Assembly: GCA_904501715.1 (NCBI GenBank)
Contig: CAJGCD010000003.1
Coordinates: forward strand, 1-44,474
DNA: 44,474 nucleotides
Direction: 5' to 3'
Source: an uncultured Clostridia bacterium
Lineage (GTDB): Bacteria; Bacillota; Clostridia; Oscillospirales; CAG-272
Positions 17,246 through 25,211 of this stretch are shown one piece after another (positions within the stretch are counted from its first letter, which is position 1; each line of letters opens with the position of its first letter). The notes beneath the pieces are model-generated. The model saw only the letters and a program-made list of their open reading frames with translations. It made no database searches and was not told the origin of the DNA. The position numbers and the translations under genes are program-made.

Positions 17246-18907
17246 ATGAAGAAAAGAAGTATCTGGACTAAAATTCTGTTGGTCTTGTTGATCCTCTGCA
17301 GCGTTTTTGTTTTAGCGGCTTGTAATTCCGAGGAGACCCCTGAGGAAGAAGAGGAGTCCACCGAAAAGGAAGAAGTATGTGAGCATACCTTCGGCGAATG
17401 GACAGTGACAAAGGAAGCTTTATGCGAGGATGGCTCCAGAGAGAGAGTTTGCACAAAGTGTGAGGAGAAGGAAACTCAGACCTTGGATGCGACTCAGGAC
17501 CACGTGTACGGTGAATGGCAGATAGTTAAAGAGGCTTCCTGCCAGAACGGCGAGACTAAAAAGAAAAAGTGTCAGACATGTAAGCTTGAGATAGAAGAAA
17601 ACTCCGAGGAAAAGGGATATCACGATTATAAGGATTATACGTGTACTATCTGTAAGCTCGTAGCAAGCAAGGACCTTTCCTATACGCAGAGCGACGATAA
17701 GACATACTACATACTTTCCGGAATTGGCGAGTGCAAGGATGAAAAGGTAGTTGTTCTTGACAGATACGAGGGACTTCCCGTAACTGCCGTGAAGGACGGT
17801 GCTTTTGAGAATTGTACTACAATTAAGGAGATAGTTATTCCCGAAACCATTACGGTTATAGGAAATAACGCATTTAAGGGTTGTACGGCAATTAGTAATA
17901 TTTCCGTTCCCGTGTCGGTAGTTAAGATAGGCGAGGGCGCTTTTGGCGGCTGTACAGCACTTGAGAGCATTACTCTTCCTTTTGTAGGAGCAGAGAAGGA
18001 CGGAACAGAGAATACACACTTCGGTTATATTTTTGGAGCTAAATCCGCGGATGCCAATAACGCAAGTATCCCCGAAAAGCTCAAGACAGTTAAGCTCAGC
18101 GGAGCTGAGAATATACCCGCTTTCGCATTCAACGGTTGCTCTAAGCTTGAGAGTGTAGATATGGGTGAAGAGCTTAAGACCATAGGAAACGGTGCTTTTG
18201 CGGATTGTGACGGTCTTAAGAGCGTTACTGTTCCCGCTACTGTTGAGGAAATAAGTCAGATGGCATTCTATGGCTGTGACAGCATCACCGCAATCAGCAT
18301 GTCTAAGGGGCTTAAGAAAATAGGCGCATACGCGTTCTTCGCTTGTGAGGAGCTTGCAAGCGTTACCGTTCCCGAGACTGTTGAGGTAATTGGAGATAAC
18401 GCGTTTAAGAACTGCAAGAAGCTTGTTACCGTTACCTTTAATACGACCGTACTTACAAATATAGGTGAGTCCGCGTTTGAGGGATGTATAGCTATTCAGA
18501 AGCTGACGCTTCCCGAGGGACTTGAAAACATTGAGGACAGAGCATTTGCGGGATGTAAGCTTTTGGATGCTGTTACCTTTTCCTCCACGGTAAAGGGAAT
18601 TGGCGATTCCGCTTTCTCGGGCTGCGAAGCACTTAAGACACTTAAGATAACCAAGAACGTCACCATAGTAGGAGGCTCTGCCTTCGCTGACTGTGTTAAG
18701 CTTGAATCCGTAAGCTTTGATACGGGAAGCAAGATAGCTGTTATTGAGGAAAATGCTTTTGCGGGCTGCACACTGCTCACCAAGATAGCTTACCCCGATA
18801 CGAAGGATGCTTGGACTGCCGTAGTTAAGGGCGACAAGTGGGACGACAAGACGGGTGCATACACCGTTGAGTGCTCCGACGAAGAGATAGTTAAGGCAGC
18901 TGCCTGA
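17246..18907 (+). CDS. BspA-type leucine-rich-repeat surface lipoprotein
   Basis: The 553-residue product starts with a lipoprotein signal: KKR, a hydrophobic stretch and lipobox LAAC with Cys26 as the lipid-modified residue. A Glu-rich linker follows. Residues about 44-145 hold two copies of a Cys-bearing module (HTFGEWTVTKEALCEDG and VYGEWQIVKEASCQNG, each ending CxxC), common in surface proteins of gut Clostridia. From about residue 175 on there are some 12 LRR_5 (BspA-like) repeats of about 23 residues with the pattern IGxxAFxGCxxLxxVxxP. Such proteins are displayed outside the cell and bind host or bacterial surfaces; the ligand here is unknown. AAGGAG precedes the ATG. The gene is monocistronic. 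Confidence 0.9.
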   Translation: MKKRSIWTKILLVLLILCSVFVLAACNSEETPEEEEESTEKEEVCEHTFGEWTVTKEALCEDGSRERVCTKCEEKETQTLDATQDHVYGEWQIVKEASCQNGETKKKKCQTCKLEIEENSEEKGYHDYKDYTCTICKLVASKDLSYTQSDDKTYYILSGIGECKDEKVVVLDRYEGLPVTAVKDGAFENCTTIKEIVIPETITVIGNNAFKGCTAISNISVPVSVVKIGEGAFGGCTALESITLPFVGAEKDGTENTHFGYIFGAKSADANNASIPEKLKTVKLSGAENIPAFAFNGCSKLESVDMGEELKTIGNGAFADCDGLKSVTVPATVEEISQMAFYGCDSITAISMSKGLKKIGAYAFFACEELASVTVPETVEVIGDNAFKNCKKLVTVTFNTTVLTNIGESAFEGCIAIQKLTLPEGLENIEDRAFAGCKLLDAVTFSSTVKGIGDSAFSGCEALKTLKITKNVTIVGGSAFADCVKLESVSFDTGSKIAVIEENAFAGCTLLTKIAYPDTKDAWTAVVKGDKWDDKTGAYTVECSDEEIVKAAA

Positions 18908-18912
18908 ATTTG

Positions 18913-18960
18913 AAAAAATAAAGAACAGCGTTCCGTCAGGAACGCTGTTCTTTATTTTTT
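18913..18960. terminator. Strong bidirectional terminator
   Basis: A 22-bp stem (18913-18934 with 18939-18960) around loop GTCA has A runs on one side and T runs on the other. It ends the LRR gene and the amidase gene, which converge; the amidase stop lies inside it. Confidence 0.9.
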
Positions 18961-19674
18961 CAGATATTCCTCAATACTATATGCTATTACGGCGCAAAGC
19001 TCATTTTGATATTTGTCATCACATAAAAGCTGACATTCTTCTGCGTTTGACAAAAAGCCGCATTCAAGAAGGAGAGCGGGACAATTGAGCTTGCGGAGAA
19101 GATATATGCTCTCTCCCGCGGACTTTGCGACTCTGCTGTTGTCGGGCTGCAAGATGCTTTTTACATTCAATTCTATGGTTTTTGCAAGCATTGCGGAGTC
19201 ACTGTTATTTGAAGAATAGTATATTTGAAATCCCTTGTATTTTTCCTGAGGAAAGGAATTCTGATGAATGCTTACAAATACGGCATTTTCATATTTTTCT
19301 GCTATTTCAAGCCTCGCTTGCATATCAAGACGCTTTTTTTGTCCCTCATAATCGGCGTTTTTGTCGTAAAGAAGCGTGTCATTTTCACGGGTAAGTATGC
19401 TTTCTATACCCATACTTGAAAGCATAAGCTTAAGCTTTTTGGCAATGGTGAGATTTAGGTCCTTTTCAAGACATCCGTTTTTTCCAACAGTACCTCCGTC
19501 CTCACCGCCGTGACCGGGGTCAATTATCACTATGGGGTTGTTGAGTATCCTGCTGCTGTCTGTGCTAACGTTGCTATTCTCAGCATAACGCGAGACAAAA
19601 ATCAAAGCACTGCAAATAAAAATGAATGCAATTAAAAAAAGTATGAAATAAAGAAGAAAGAAAAATTTTTTCAC
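18952..19674 (-). CDS. N-acetylmuramoyl-L-alanine amidase, CwlD-like
   Basis: The 240-residue product is an Amidase_3 zinc enzyme that cleaves the lactyl-peptide bond in peptidoglycan. An N-terminal membrane segment (residues about 4-28) places it outside the membrane. The zinc and catalytic set is complete: His55 (DPGHGGEDGG), Glu70 (GCLEKDLN), His137 (SIHQNSF) and Glu204 (LLECGFLSN). Size and single-domain layout resemble CwlD, which makes muramic-delta-lactam in the spore cortex. That would imply a spore former, but other short amidases look alike. The start is a GTG with only a weak ribosome site (AAGGTTGGG further upstream). No clear promoter is seen upstream. Confidence 0.85.
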   Translation of the reverse strand: MKKFFFLLYFILFLIAFIFICSALIFVSRYAENSNVSTDSSRILNNPIVIIDPGHGGEDGGTVGKNGCLEKDLNLTIAKKLKLMLSSMGIESILTRENDTLLYDKNADYEGQKKRLDMQARLEIAEKYENAVFVSIHQNSFPQEKYKGFQIYYSSNNSDSAMLAKTIELNVKSILQPDNSRVAKSAGESIYLLRKLNCPALLLECGFLSNAEECQLLCDDKYQNELCAVIAYSIEEYLKK

Positions 19675-19796
19675 TTTTGATACCCAACCTTGTTTTGCAA
19701 AATAAACAAATTTTTAAATTGCAGTTTGCTTTTTTTTACATTATGTGAGAAAAAGAAAAAAGATTAGAAAAAGCAAGGATTTTCATCTTAAAAACC

Positions 19797-19825
19797 TTGA
19801 CAACCTTCGACAGTTTTGATATAAT
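19797..19825 (+). promoter_or_regulatory. Perfect consensus promoter of guaB
   Basis: TTGACA (19797-19802), 17 bp, TATAAT (19820-19825), matching the consensus at all 12 positions and placed 36 bases before the ATG. No purine riboswitch fits in the short leader. Confidence 0.85.
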
Positions 19826-19861
19826 AGGGAGTAATAAAACAGTTGCAAATAGGGAGGTTTT

Positions 19862-21328
19862 ATGGATTACAATTCTAAATTTCTTAAGGAAGGTCTTACC
19901 TTTGACGACGTTCTTCTCATTCCCGCAAAGAGTGATGTTCTTCCTGCCGACGTTTCGCTCAAGACCCGTCTTACAAACAAGATATCTTTGAACATTCCCG
20001 TTCTCAGCTCTGCAATGGATACCGTTACAGAGGCAAATCTTGCTATTGCTATTGCTCGTGAGGGCGGCGCGGGCACTATCCACAAGAATATGACCATAGA
20101 CGCACAGGTAGATAACGTTGACAGAGTAAAGAGAAGTGAGAACGGCGTTATAACCAATCCTATCTTCCTCGGTCCCGATAATTACGTATATGAGGCTGAG
20201 AACCTTATGCGTAAGTTTAAGATATCAGGTGTTCCGATATGCGACGGCAACAAGCGCGTAGTCGGTATAATAACTAACCGTGATATGCGTTTCCTTGCAG
20301 ATTACAATATGAAGATATCCGATGTTATGACTAAGGACAATCTTGTTCTTGCTCCTGCCGGAACTACTCTTGCTGATGCACAGGAAATACTCAGACACCA
20401 CAAGATAGAAAAGCTTCCTCTGGTAGATAAGGATAATGTGCTTACAGGACTTATTACCATTAAGGATATAGAAAAGGCTACAAAGTATCCTAATTCGGCT
20501 AAGGATGAGCGCGGAAGACTTATTTGCGGTGCCGCTATCGGTGCTACTAAGGATTGCCTTGACAGAGCGGGTGCGCTTCTTGCAGCGGGAGCTGACTATC
20601 TGGTGCTTGACTCCGCTCACGGACATTCTCAGAATATAATCAATAAGGTATTTGAGGTTAAAAACGCATTCCCCGAGGCTCAGATAATCGCGGGTAATAT
20701 TGCCACGGGCGAGGCAGCCCTTGAGCTTATCAAGGCAGGCGCTGACGCTATCAAGGTAGGTATCGGACCCGGTTCTATCTGTACTACCCGTATAGTTGCG
20801 GGAATCGGCGTTCCTCAGATAACCGCTATTTGTGACGCGGCAGAGGTGGCTGACAAGTATAACATCCCCGTAATTGCAGACGGAGGACTTAAGTACAGCG
20901 GCGACGTTGTTAAGGCAATAGCCGCAGGCGCGTCCACCGTTATGATAGGCTCTATGTTCGCGGGATGTGAGGAGAGCCCCGGAGCAGAGGAGCTTTATCA
21001 GGGCAGACGCTTTAAGGTTTACCGCGGAATGGGCTCTATCGCGGCAATGGAGCAGGGTTCTAAGGACAGATACTTCCAGGAGAGCAACAAGAAGCTCGTT
21101 CCCGAGGGAGTTGAGGGACGTGTACCCTTCAAGGGTCCCCTTTGCGATACCATCTATCAGCTTATGGGCGGACTTCGCGCAGGAATGGGCTACTGTGGAG
21201 CTGCTACTATCGATGCTCTTCGTGAGAACGGTCAGTTTGTACGTATCACAGGCGCAGGACTCCGTGAGTCTCATCCCCACGATATCAACATCACAAAGGA
21301 AGCACCCAACTATTCCACTATGGGCTAA
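19862..21328 (+). CDS. guaB: Inosine-5'-monophosphate dehydrogenase
   Basis: The 488-residue enzyme oxidises IMP to XMP with NAD+, the committed step to guanine nucleotides. It has the TIM-barrel catalytic domain interrupted by two CBS domains at about residues 90-205. The catalytic Cys307 sits in GIGPGSICTTR. The mobile flap and C-terminal K+ site regions (YRGMGSIAAM, later GGLRAGMGYCGA) are present. GGGAGG precedes the ATG. It is a single-gene unit between its own promoter and a terminator. Confidence 0.98.
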   Translation: MDYNSKFLKEGLTFDDVLLIPAKSDVLPADVSLKTRLTNKISLNIPVLSSAMDTVTEANLAIAIAREGGAGTIHKNMTIDAQVDNVDRVKRSENGVITNPIFLGPDNYVYEAENLMRKFKISGVPICDGNKRVVGIITNRDMRFLADYNMKISDVMTKDNLVLAPAGTTLADAQEILRHHKIEKLPLVDKDNVLTGLITIKDIEKATKYPNSAKDERGRLICGAAIGATKDCLDRAGALLAAGADYLVLDSAHGHSQNIINKVFEVKNAFPEAQIIAGNIATGEAALELIKAGADAIKVGIGPGSICTTRIVAGIGVPQITAICDAAEVADKYNIPVIADGGLKYSGDVVKAIAAGASTVMIGSMFAGCEESPGAEELYQGRRFKVYRGMGSIAAMEQGSKDRYFQESNKKLVPEGVEGRVPFKGPLCDTIYQLMGGLRAGMGYCGAATIDALRENGQFVRITGAGLRESHPHDINITKEAPNYSTMG

Positions 21329-21338
21329 GCTTAATATC

Positions 21339-21370
21339 AAAGGCAGCTGTAAAAACAGCTGCCTTTTTTA
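21339..21370 (+). terminator. Intrinsic terminator of guaB
   Basis: AAAGGCAGCTGT (21339-21350) pairs with 21355-21366 around loop AAAA, followed by more T residues. Confidence 0.9.
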
Positions 21371-21400
21371 TGATTTTAGAAAAGGCTTTGTAAAAAGGTA

Positions 21401-21429
21401 TGTACAAATTCGTCAAATTATGATATAAT
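21401..21429 (+). promoter_or_regulatory. Promoter of the rlmB operon
   Basis: TGTACA (21401-21406), 17 bp, TATAAT (21424-21429). The -10 box is exact and the -35 box is weak. A second TATAAT-like run follows at about 21433, so the precise start is uncertain. Confidence 0.5.
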
Positions 21430-21488
21430 TATAATATAATCGTAAGAATATAATAGCATCGGCAAAAAAACCTTTGCGGAGGAATGAT

Positions 21489-22331
21489 ATGGCAAATAAT
21501 AAATATAACAAATACGACAGTAACAAAAGGGGCGGCGGACCTGCAAAAAATAATTTTCACGGCAGCCGCAGACAGGACGACAGAATTAACGAGGAAATAG
21601 ACGAGGGGCTTGTAATAGGCAGAAATGCAGTAAGAGAGCTGCTTCGCTCGGGCAGGACCGTGGATAAGCTCTTGGTTCAAAAAGGGGAAAGAGAAGGTTC
21701 TATCGTGGTGCTTGTAGCAGAGGCGGTAGAGCGACATATCCCCGTAGTGGAGACCGACAGAGTAAAGCTTGACAAGATGACAAATTACTCGGTTCATCAA
21801 GGTGTGGTAGCTATGGCGGCGCAAAAAGAGTATTGCTCGGTGGACGATATACTCGCCATAGCCGAGGAAAGAGGCGAGAAGCCCTTTATAGTTATAGCTG
21901 ACGGAATAACCGACCCTCACAATCTGGGAGCGGTGATACGTTGCGCCGAGGGCGTGGGAGCTCACGGCTTGATAATTCCAAAGAGAAGAGCCGTTGGACT
22001 CACCTCAGCGGTAAGCAAGGCTTCCTGCGGAGCAATAGAGCATCTGGCTGTGGCAAAGGTAACAAATATAGCGGCTACGGTAGAGGAGCTTAAGCAAAAG
22101 GGAATATGGGTATTCTCCGCGGAGGCTGGCGGAAACGCGTATTACGATACAGATTTTAACTGTCCGTGTGCCATAGTTCTTGGAAGCGAGGGCGACGGAG
22201 TTTCCAAGATAGTAAAGGACAAGTCTGACTATATAACGTCTATCCCCATGTACGGAAAGGTAAACTCCTTTAACGTGTCCACTGCGGCGGCAGTCATTCT
22301 CGCAGAGGTATCAAGACAGCACAGAAATTGA
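21489..22331 (+). CDS. rlmB: 23S rRNA (guanosine-2'-O)-methyltransferase RlmB-like (SpoU family)
   Basis: The 280-residue product methylates a ribose 2'-OH, by family most likely G2251 of 23S rRNA. A basic, glycine-rich N-terminal tail (about residues 1-35) precedes an L30e-like substrate-binding domain starting at EGLVIGRNAVRELL and a knotted SPOUT domain. The three SpoU motifs are DPHNLGAVIRCAE, IVLGSEGDG and NSFNVSTAAAVIL. I chose the ATG at 21489 with GCGGAGGA 5 bases upstream; an in-frame TTG at 21474 lies before this site. It heads an operon of five genes reaching add. Confidence 0.92.
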   Translation: MANNKYNKYDSNKRGGGPAKNNFHGSRRQDDRINEEIDEGLVIGRNAVRELLRSGRTVDKLLVQKGEREGSIVVLVAEAVERHIPVVETDRVKLDKMTNYSVHQGVVAMAAQKEYCSVDDILAIAEERGEKPFIVIADGITDPHNLGAVIRCAEGVGAHGLIIPKRRAVGLTSAVSKASCGAIEHLAVAKVTNIAATVEELKQKGIWVFSAEAGGNAYYDTDFNCPCAIVLGSEGDGVSKIVKDKSDYITSIPMYGKVNSFNVSTAAAVILAEVSRQHRN

Positions 22332-22361
22332 TATAACCCTATAATTTTTCGGAGGTGTGTT

Positions 22362-25187
22362 ATGGCTCAGAAGAGTGAAACTCCCAATCAACAGAATATA
22401 TCAGAGGTTTTGGAGATGCTCAAACGCTCCTATAGTGAAGATACACCTCAAGGTAATGACGAGCCCATTTCGGATAATACAGAAGGAATGACCGAGGAGG
22501 AGCTTAAGGAAAAGCTGAGACTGCAATTTTCTGCGGATAGCTTGGAGACAACGCAAAAAATTGAGGACGATACGTACTATATTGACGAGGATTTCTTGGC
22601 AGAGGCTGAGTCGGACATTGAAGAGGAGCTCGAAGAAGAGATCGAAGAAGAGCCCGAAGAAGAGCCCGAAGAAGAGCCCGAAGAAGAGCCCGAAGAAGAG
22701 CTTGAAGAAGAACTCGAAGAATTTGAGGAAGAATCGGAAGAGGAGCCGCATATCTTATTTGACTCAGAGTCTTACGATGCTGACGAAGAGCTTACCTTTG
22801 ATGAGCTGGAAGCATTCTCCGAGGACGACGGGTTAGAGATGACCAAGCTTGAGCTTGAGGAGCTTGAGCCTGATGATGATATCACCTTTGACCAGATAGA
22901 GGAGATAGAGGACGCCGAGGAAGAGATAGTATTTATGCGGCTCGACCTTGAGCCCTTAGAGAAGCCGATTCCCGAGGCAGAGGAGATTATTGCCCAAGAC
23001 CGTGTCATTCCCGAGACGGAAGAAATTACAGTAAGAATACCCGAAAAGGCAATAATGCGGGAATTTGAGATAAAGAATGAGCCTGTGGCGGAAGAACCCT
23101 TGGAAGAAATACCCCAAGAGGAGAGCAGTGCTTCCGAAGCGTCGGAGACGGTAGACGGAGACTTTTTGGATGAGCTTTTCATCTCTGAGGATGAAAACTC
23201 ATCAAGCACCGAGAGCTCGCTGCTTGACGGCTTGGCAAAGAGTGAGCTTGACGGCGCGGAGATATCTTTACTCATGCAGTTTGGATGCGACGACGAGATT
23301 ATGGACAGATATTCCGATGAAAGCGATACCACCATATTGGATGAGGAAGCTGTAAATAAGAAGGAATATGAAAAACAAGCACGCATAAAGAAGCTCACAG
23401 AAAAAGTATCGGCAAAATCCGATTCATATAAAGCAAAGACAAGCGCTCTCTATATTAGATTGGGTGTTTGCGCGGTATTCGCGTTCCTTTTATTGCTTTA
23501 CGAGGGACTGCCCGCTATGGGAATAGAGCTTCCCGGTATTTTAAACCGAGAGGATTATTATATTTCATACGTTTTGATAGGTCTTCAGCTAACGGTGCTT
23601 TGCGCTGTAAGCGCGTACAGGCAGATATGGAACGGTGCTAAAAAGCTTTTGACATCCGCCCCTGACGCATACTCAGCGGTATTTATACTTTCGGTGGCTA
23701 CTCTTTTGTACGACGTATGTATATTGTTCGTAAAGGGTGACGTTATTCCTCCTACCTTCCATTTTGCTCTTGCGTGCGCTCTTGTGGCGTCACTTGTGGG
23801 AGAGCTTAGGTCATCTGCCGCCGAAAGAAGATGCTTTGAGCTTTTCTTCGCGGATATTCTGATAGGGGAAGGAAATCAATTCACCCTGAGAAAAAGTAAG
23901 GGTAAAAATTCTACCGCCGAAAAAATGTACAAGGGTGGGCTTGATTCCTCAAATAATATATACTATCCCATAGAGATACATAATACCGAAAAGTTTTTTA
24001 ATGCTGTAAAGAACAGGAGCGCAAAGAGCGGTTTATCTATGCTTCTGATGCTTCCGGCAGTGGTCTTGTCCCTGCTTATAGGTATATTTGCTCTTATTGC
24101 CGCGGGCGAGTTTTGGGTAGGTGTAGGCGGTATGACGGTGGCGCTCTTTATGACTCTTCCCACCGCTTCGGCTATTGCTGTATGGTTGCCCTTTGAGCGT
24201 GTTACCGCTTCCGCCCACAGAAATGGGTATGCTTTCGCAAGCGAGGGAAGCATGGAGGCTTACGGAGACTGTGATATAGCTGTGTTCGGCGACCTTCATC
24301 TTTTTGAAAAATGCTCACCCTCCAAGGTAAATCTGGCGCTTTATGATGCTACGTCCAAGGAGGTTCTTATTGGATGCCTCAATGCGGTGTACAGAGAAAT
24401 AGGCGGACCTATGACTGAGGCATTCGCTGTTCCTTATGACAAAAAGCTGGGAGAATGCCGCATAACCCGTGTAGCTAAGGGTGGCGTTGAGGCTGTAATA
24501 GGATGCAACTATTCTGTATTGCTGGGCAACGAAGGCTTTATGTCCAGATACGGCATAGCATTTCCCGCGGCGACCCTTAATAATAAGGACGATGAGGTGT
24601 TCACGCTTTGCGTGTCCATAAATGGACGCGCTACCGCAAGAATAGCCGTCAGATATGCGGTCAACAGAGTGTTTGAAATGTTTGTTGAGCGTCTCGCCGA
24701 GGACGGCATATACTGCGTTGTAGAGACCTTTGATCCAATGATAAGCACCGAATTGCTTGGCAGAATAGACCCTGATATCGGTTCATATATAAGCTTTGTG
24801 CATATGAATGCCGAGGATCTTGTCATAAGACGTGACAGGAACAGAGAGCGGATACTTTTTGAGGCGTCAGAGGAGGAGCTGGGTGTTATAGCCCGCGGTT
24901 CAAGATTTAATCTGGCGGTAGCGCTTTCCACCGCTAAAAAAATGAAGAAGCTTCGTAAATACTTAAATATAACTGCGCTTTCTGTAAGCGGGCTTGGCGC
25001 GCTCATAGCTTTAGCCGCCTCAGGCTTTGGCTGGATAGGCGGATTTAACGGATTTTTCGTGCTTCTTTATTGGCTTCTGTCGGCGGCGGGTATTCTGACG
25101 CTTATCTTCAAGCTTCTGCCCGACAAAAATAATTTTTCCTATGAGCATTACTTAATGGAAAAGCAGGCTTTAAAGGAAGAACAATAA
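22362..25187 (+). CDS. P-type ATPase-like pseudoenzyme with an acidic N-terminal domain
   Basis: I do not know a name for this 941-residue protein. Residues 1-340 are acidic and low-complexity, with a Glu/Pro repeat at about 90-117. From 362 on the layout copies a P1B-type ATPase with eight membrane segments at about 362-380, 400-418, 436-456, 466-482, 558-581, 584-609, 868-890 and 897-918. L599-P600-T601 takes the place of the CPx-type motif in the sixth helix. The site that should read FDKTGT reads FGDLHL (642-647), so the phosphorylated Asp is gone. No TGE actuator motif and no GDGxND hinge are present. Remnants include LLGNEGFMSRYGI at about 720-732, ETFDP (788-792) for TGDN, and VALSTAKKMKKLRKYLN before helix 7. 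It is probably a sensor, scaffold or regulator, not a pump. It starts 30 bases after rlmB with GGAGG upstream. Confidence 0.75.
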   Translation: MAQKSETPNQQNISEVLEMLKRSYSEDTPQGNDEPISDNTEGMTEEELKEKLRLQFSADSLETTQKIEDDTYYIDEDFLAEAESDIEEELEEEIEEEPEEEPEEEPEEEPEEELEEELEEFEEESEEEPHILFDSESYDADEELTFDELEAFSEDDGLEMTKLELEELEPDDDITFDQIEEIEDAEEEIVFMRLDLEPLEKPIPEAEEIIAQDRVIPETEEITVRIPEKAIMREFEIKNEPVAEEPLEEIPQEESSASEASETVDGDFLDELFISEDENSSSTESSLLDGLAKSELDGAEISLLMQFGCDDEIMDRYSDESDTTILDEEAVNKKEYEKQARIKKLTEKVSAKSDSYKAKTSALYIRLGVCAVFAFLLLLYEGLPAMGIELPGILNREDYYISYVLIGLQLTVLCAVSAYRQIWNGAKKLLTSAPDAYSAVFILSVATLLYDVCILFVKGDVIPPTFHFALACALVASLVGELRSSAAERRCFELFFADILIGEGNQFTLRKSKGKNSTAEKMYKGGLDSSNNIYYPIEIHNTEKFFNAVKNRSAKSGLSMLLMLPAVVLSLLIGIFALIAAGEFWVGVGGMTVALFMTLPTASAIAVWLPFERVTASAHRNGYAFASEGSMEAYGDCDIAVFGDLHLFEKCSPSKVNLALYDATSKEVLIGCLNAVYREIGGPMTEAFAVPYDKKLGECRITRVAKGGVEAVIGCNYSVLLGNEGFMSRYGIAFPAATLNNKDDEVFTLCVSINGRATARIAVRYAVNRVFEMFVERLAEDGIYCVVETFDPMISTELLGRIDPDIGSYISFVHMNAEDLVIRRDRNRERILFEASEEELGVIARGSRFNLAVALSTAKKMKKLRKYLNITALSVSGLGALIALAASGFGWIGGFNGFFVLLYWLLSAAGILTLIFKLLPDKNNFSYEHYLMEKQALKEEQ
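22629..22712 (+). repeat. 12-bp tandem repeat inside the acidic domain
   Basis: Seven in-frame units of 12 bp occur in tandem; four consecutive ones are identical (CCCGAAGAAGAG, 22653-22700) and the flanking ones differ at one to three bases. They encode Glu-rich tetrapeptides (PEEE, with LEEE or IEEE at the ends). Copy number can change by slippage without breaking the frame. Confidence 0.85.
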
Positions 25188-25211
25188 CTACGCATAGAAA
25201 GAAAAAAGGAA

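Noticed and set aside
20225..21340. Minus-strand open frame (371 codons) opposite guaB
   Set aside because: It lies wholly over a certain gene, has no family signature and no ribosome site.
22401..22751. Phe/Leu-rich minus-strand frame that looks like a membrane protein
   Set aside because: It is the complement of the Glu/Pro repeat of the acidic domain; GAA/GAG codons read backwards give Phe and Leu.
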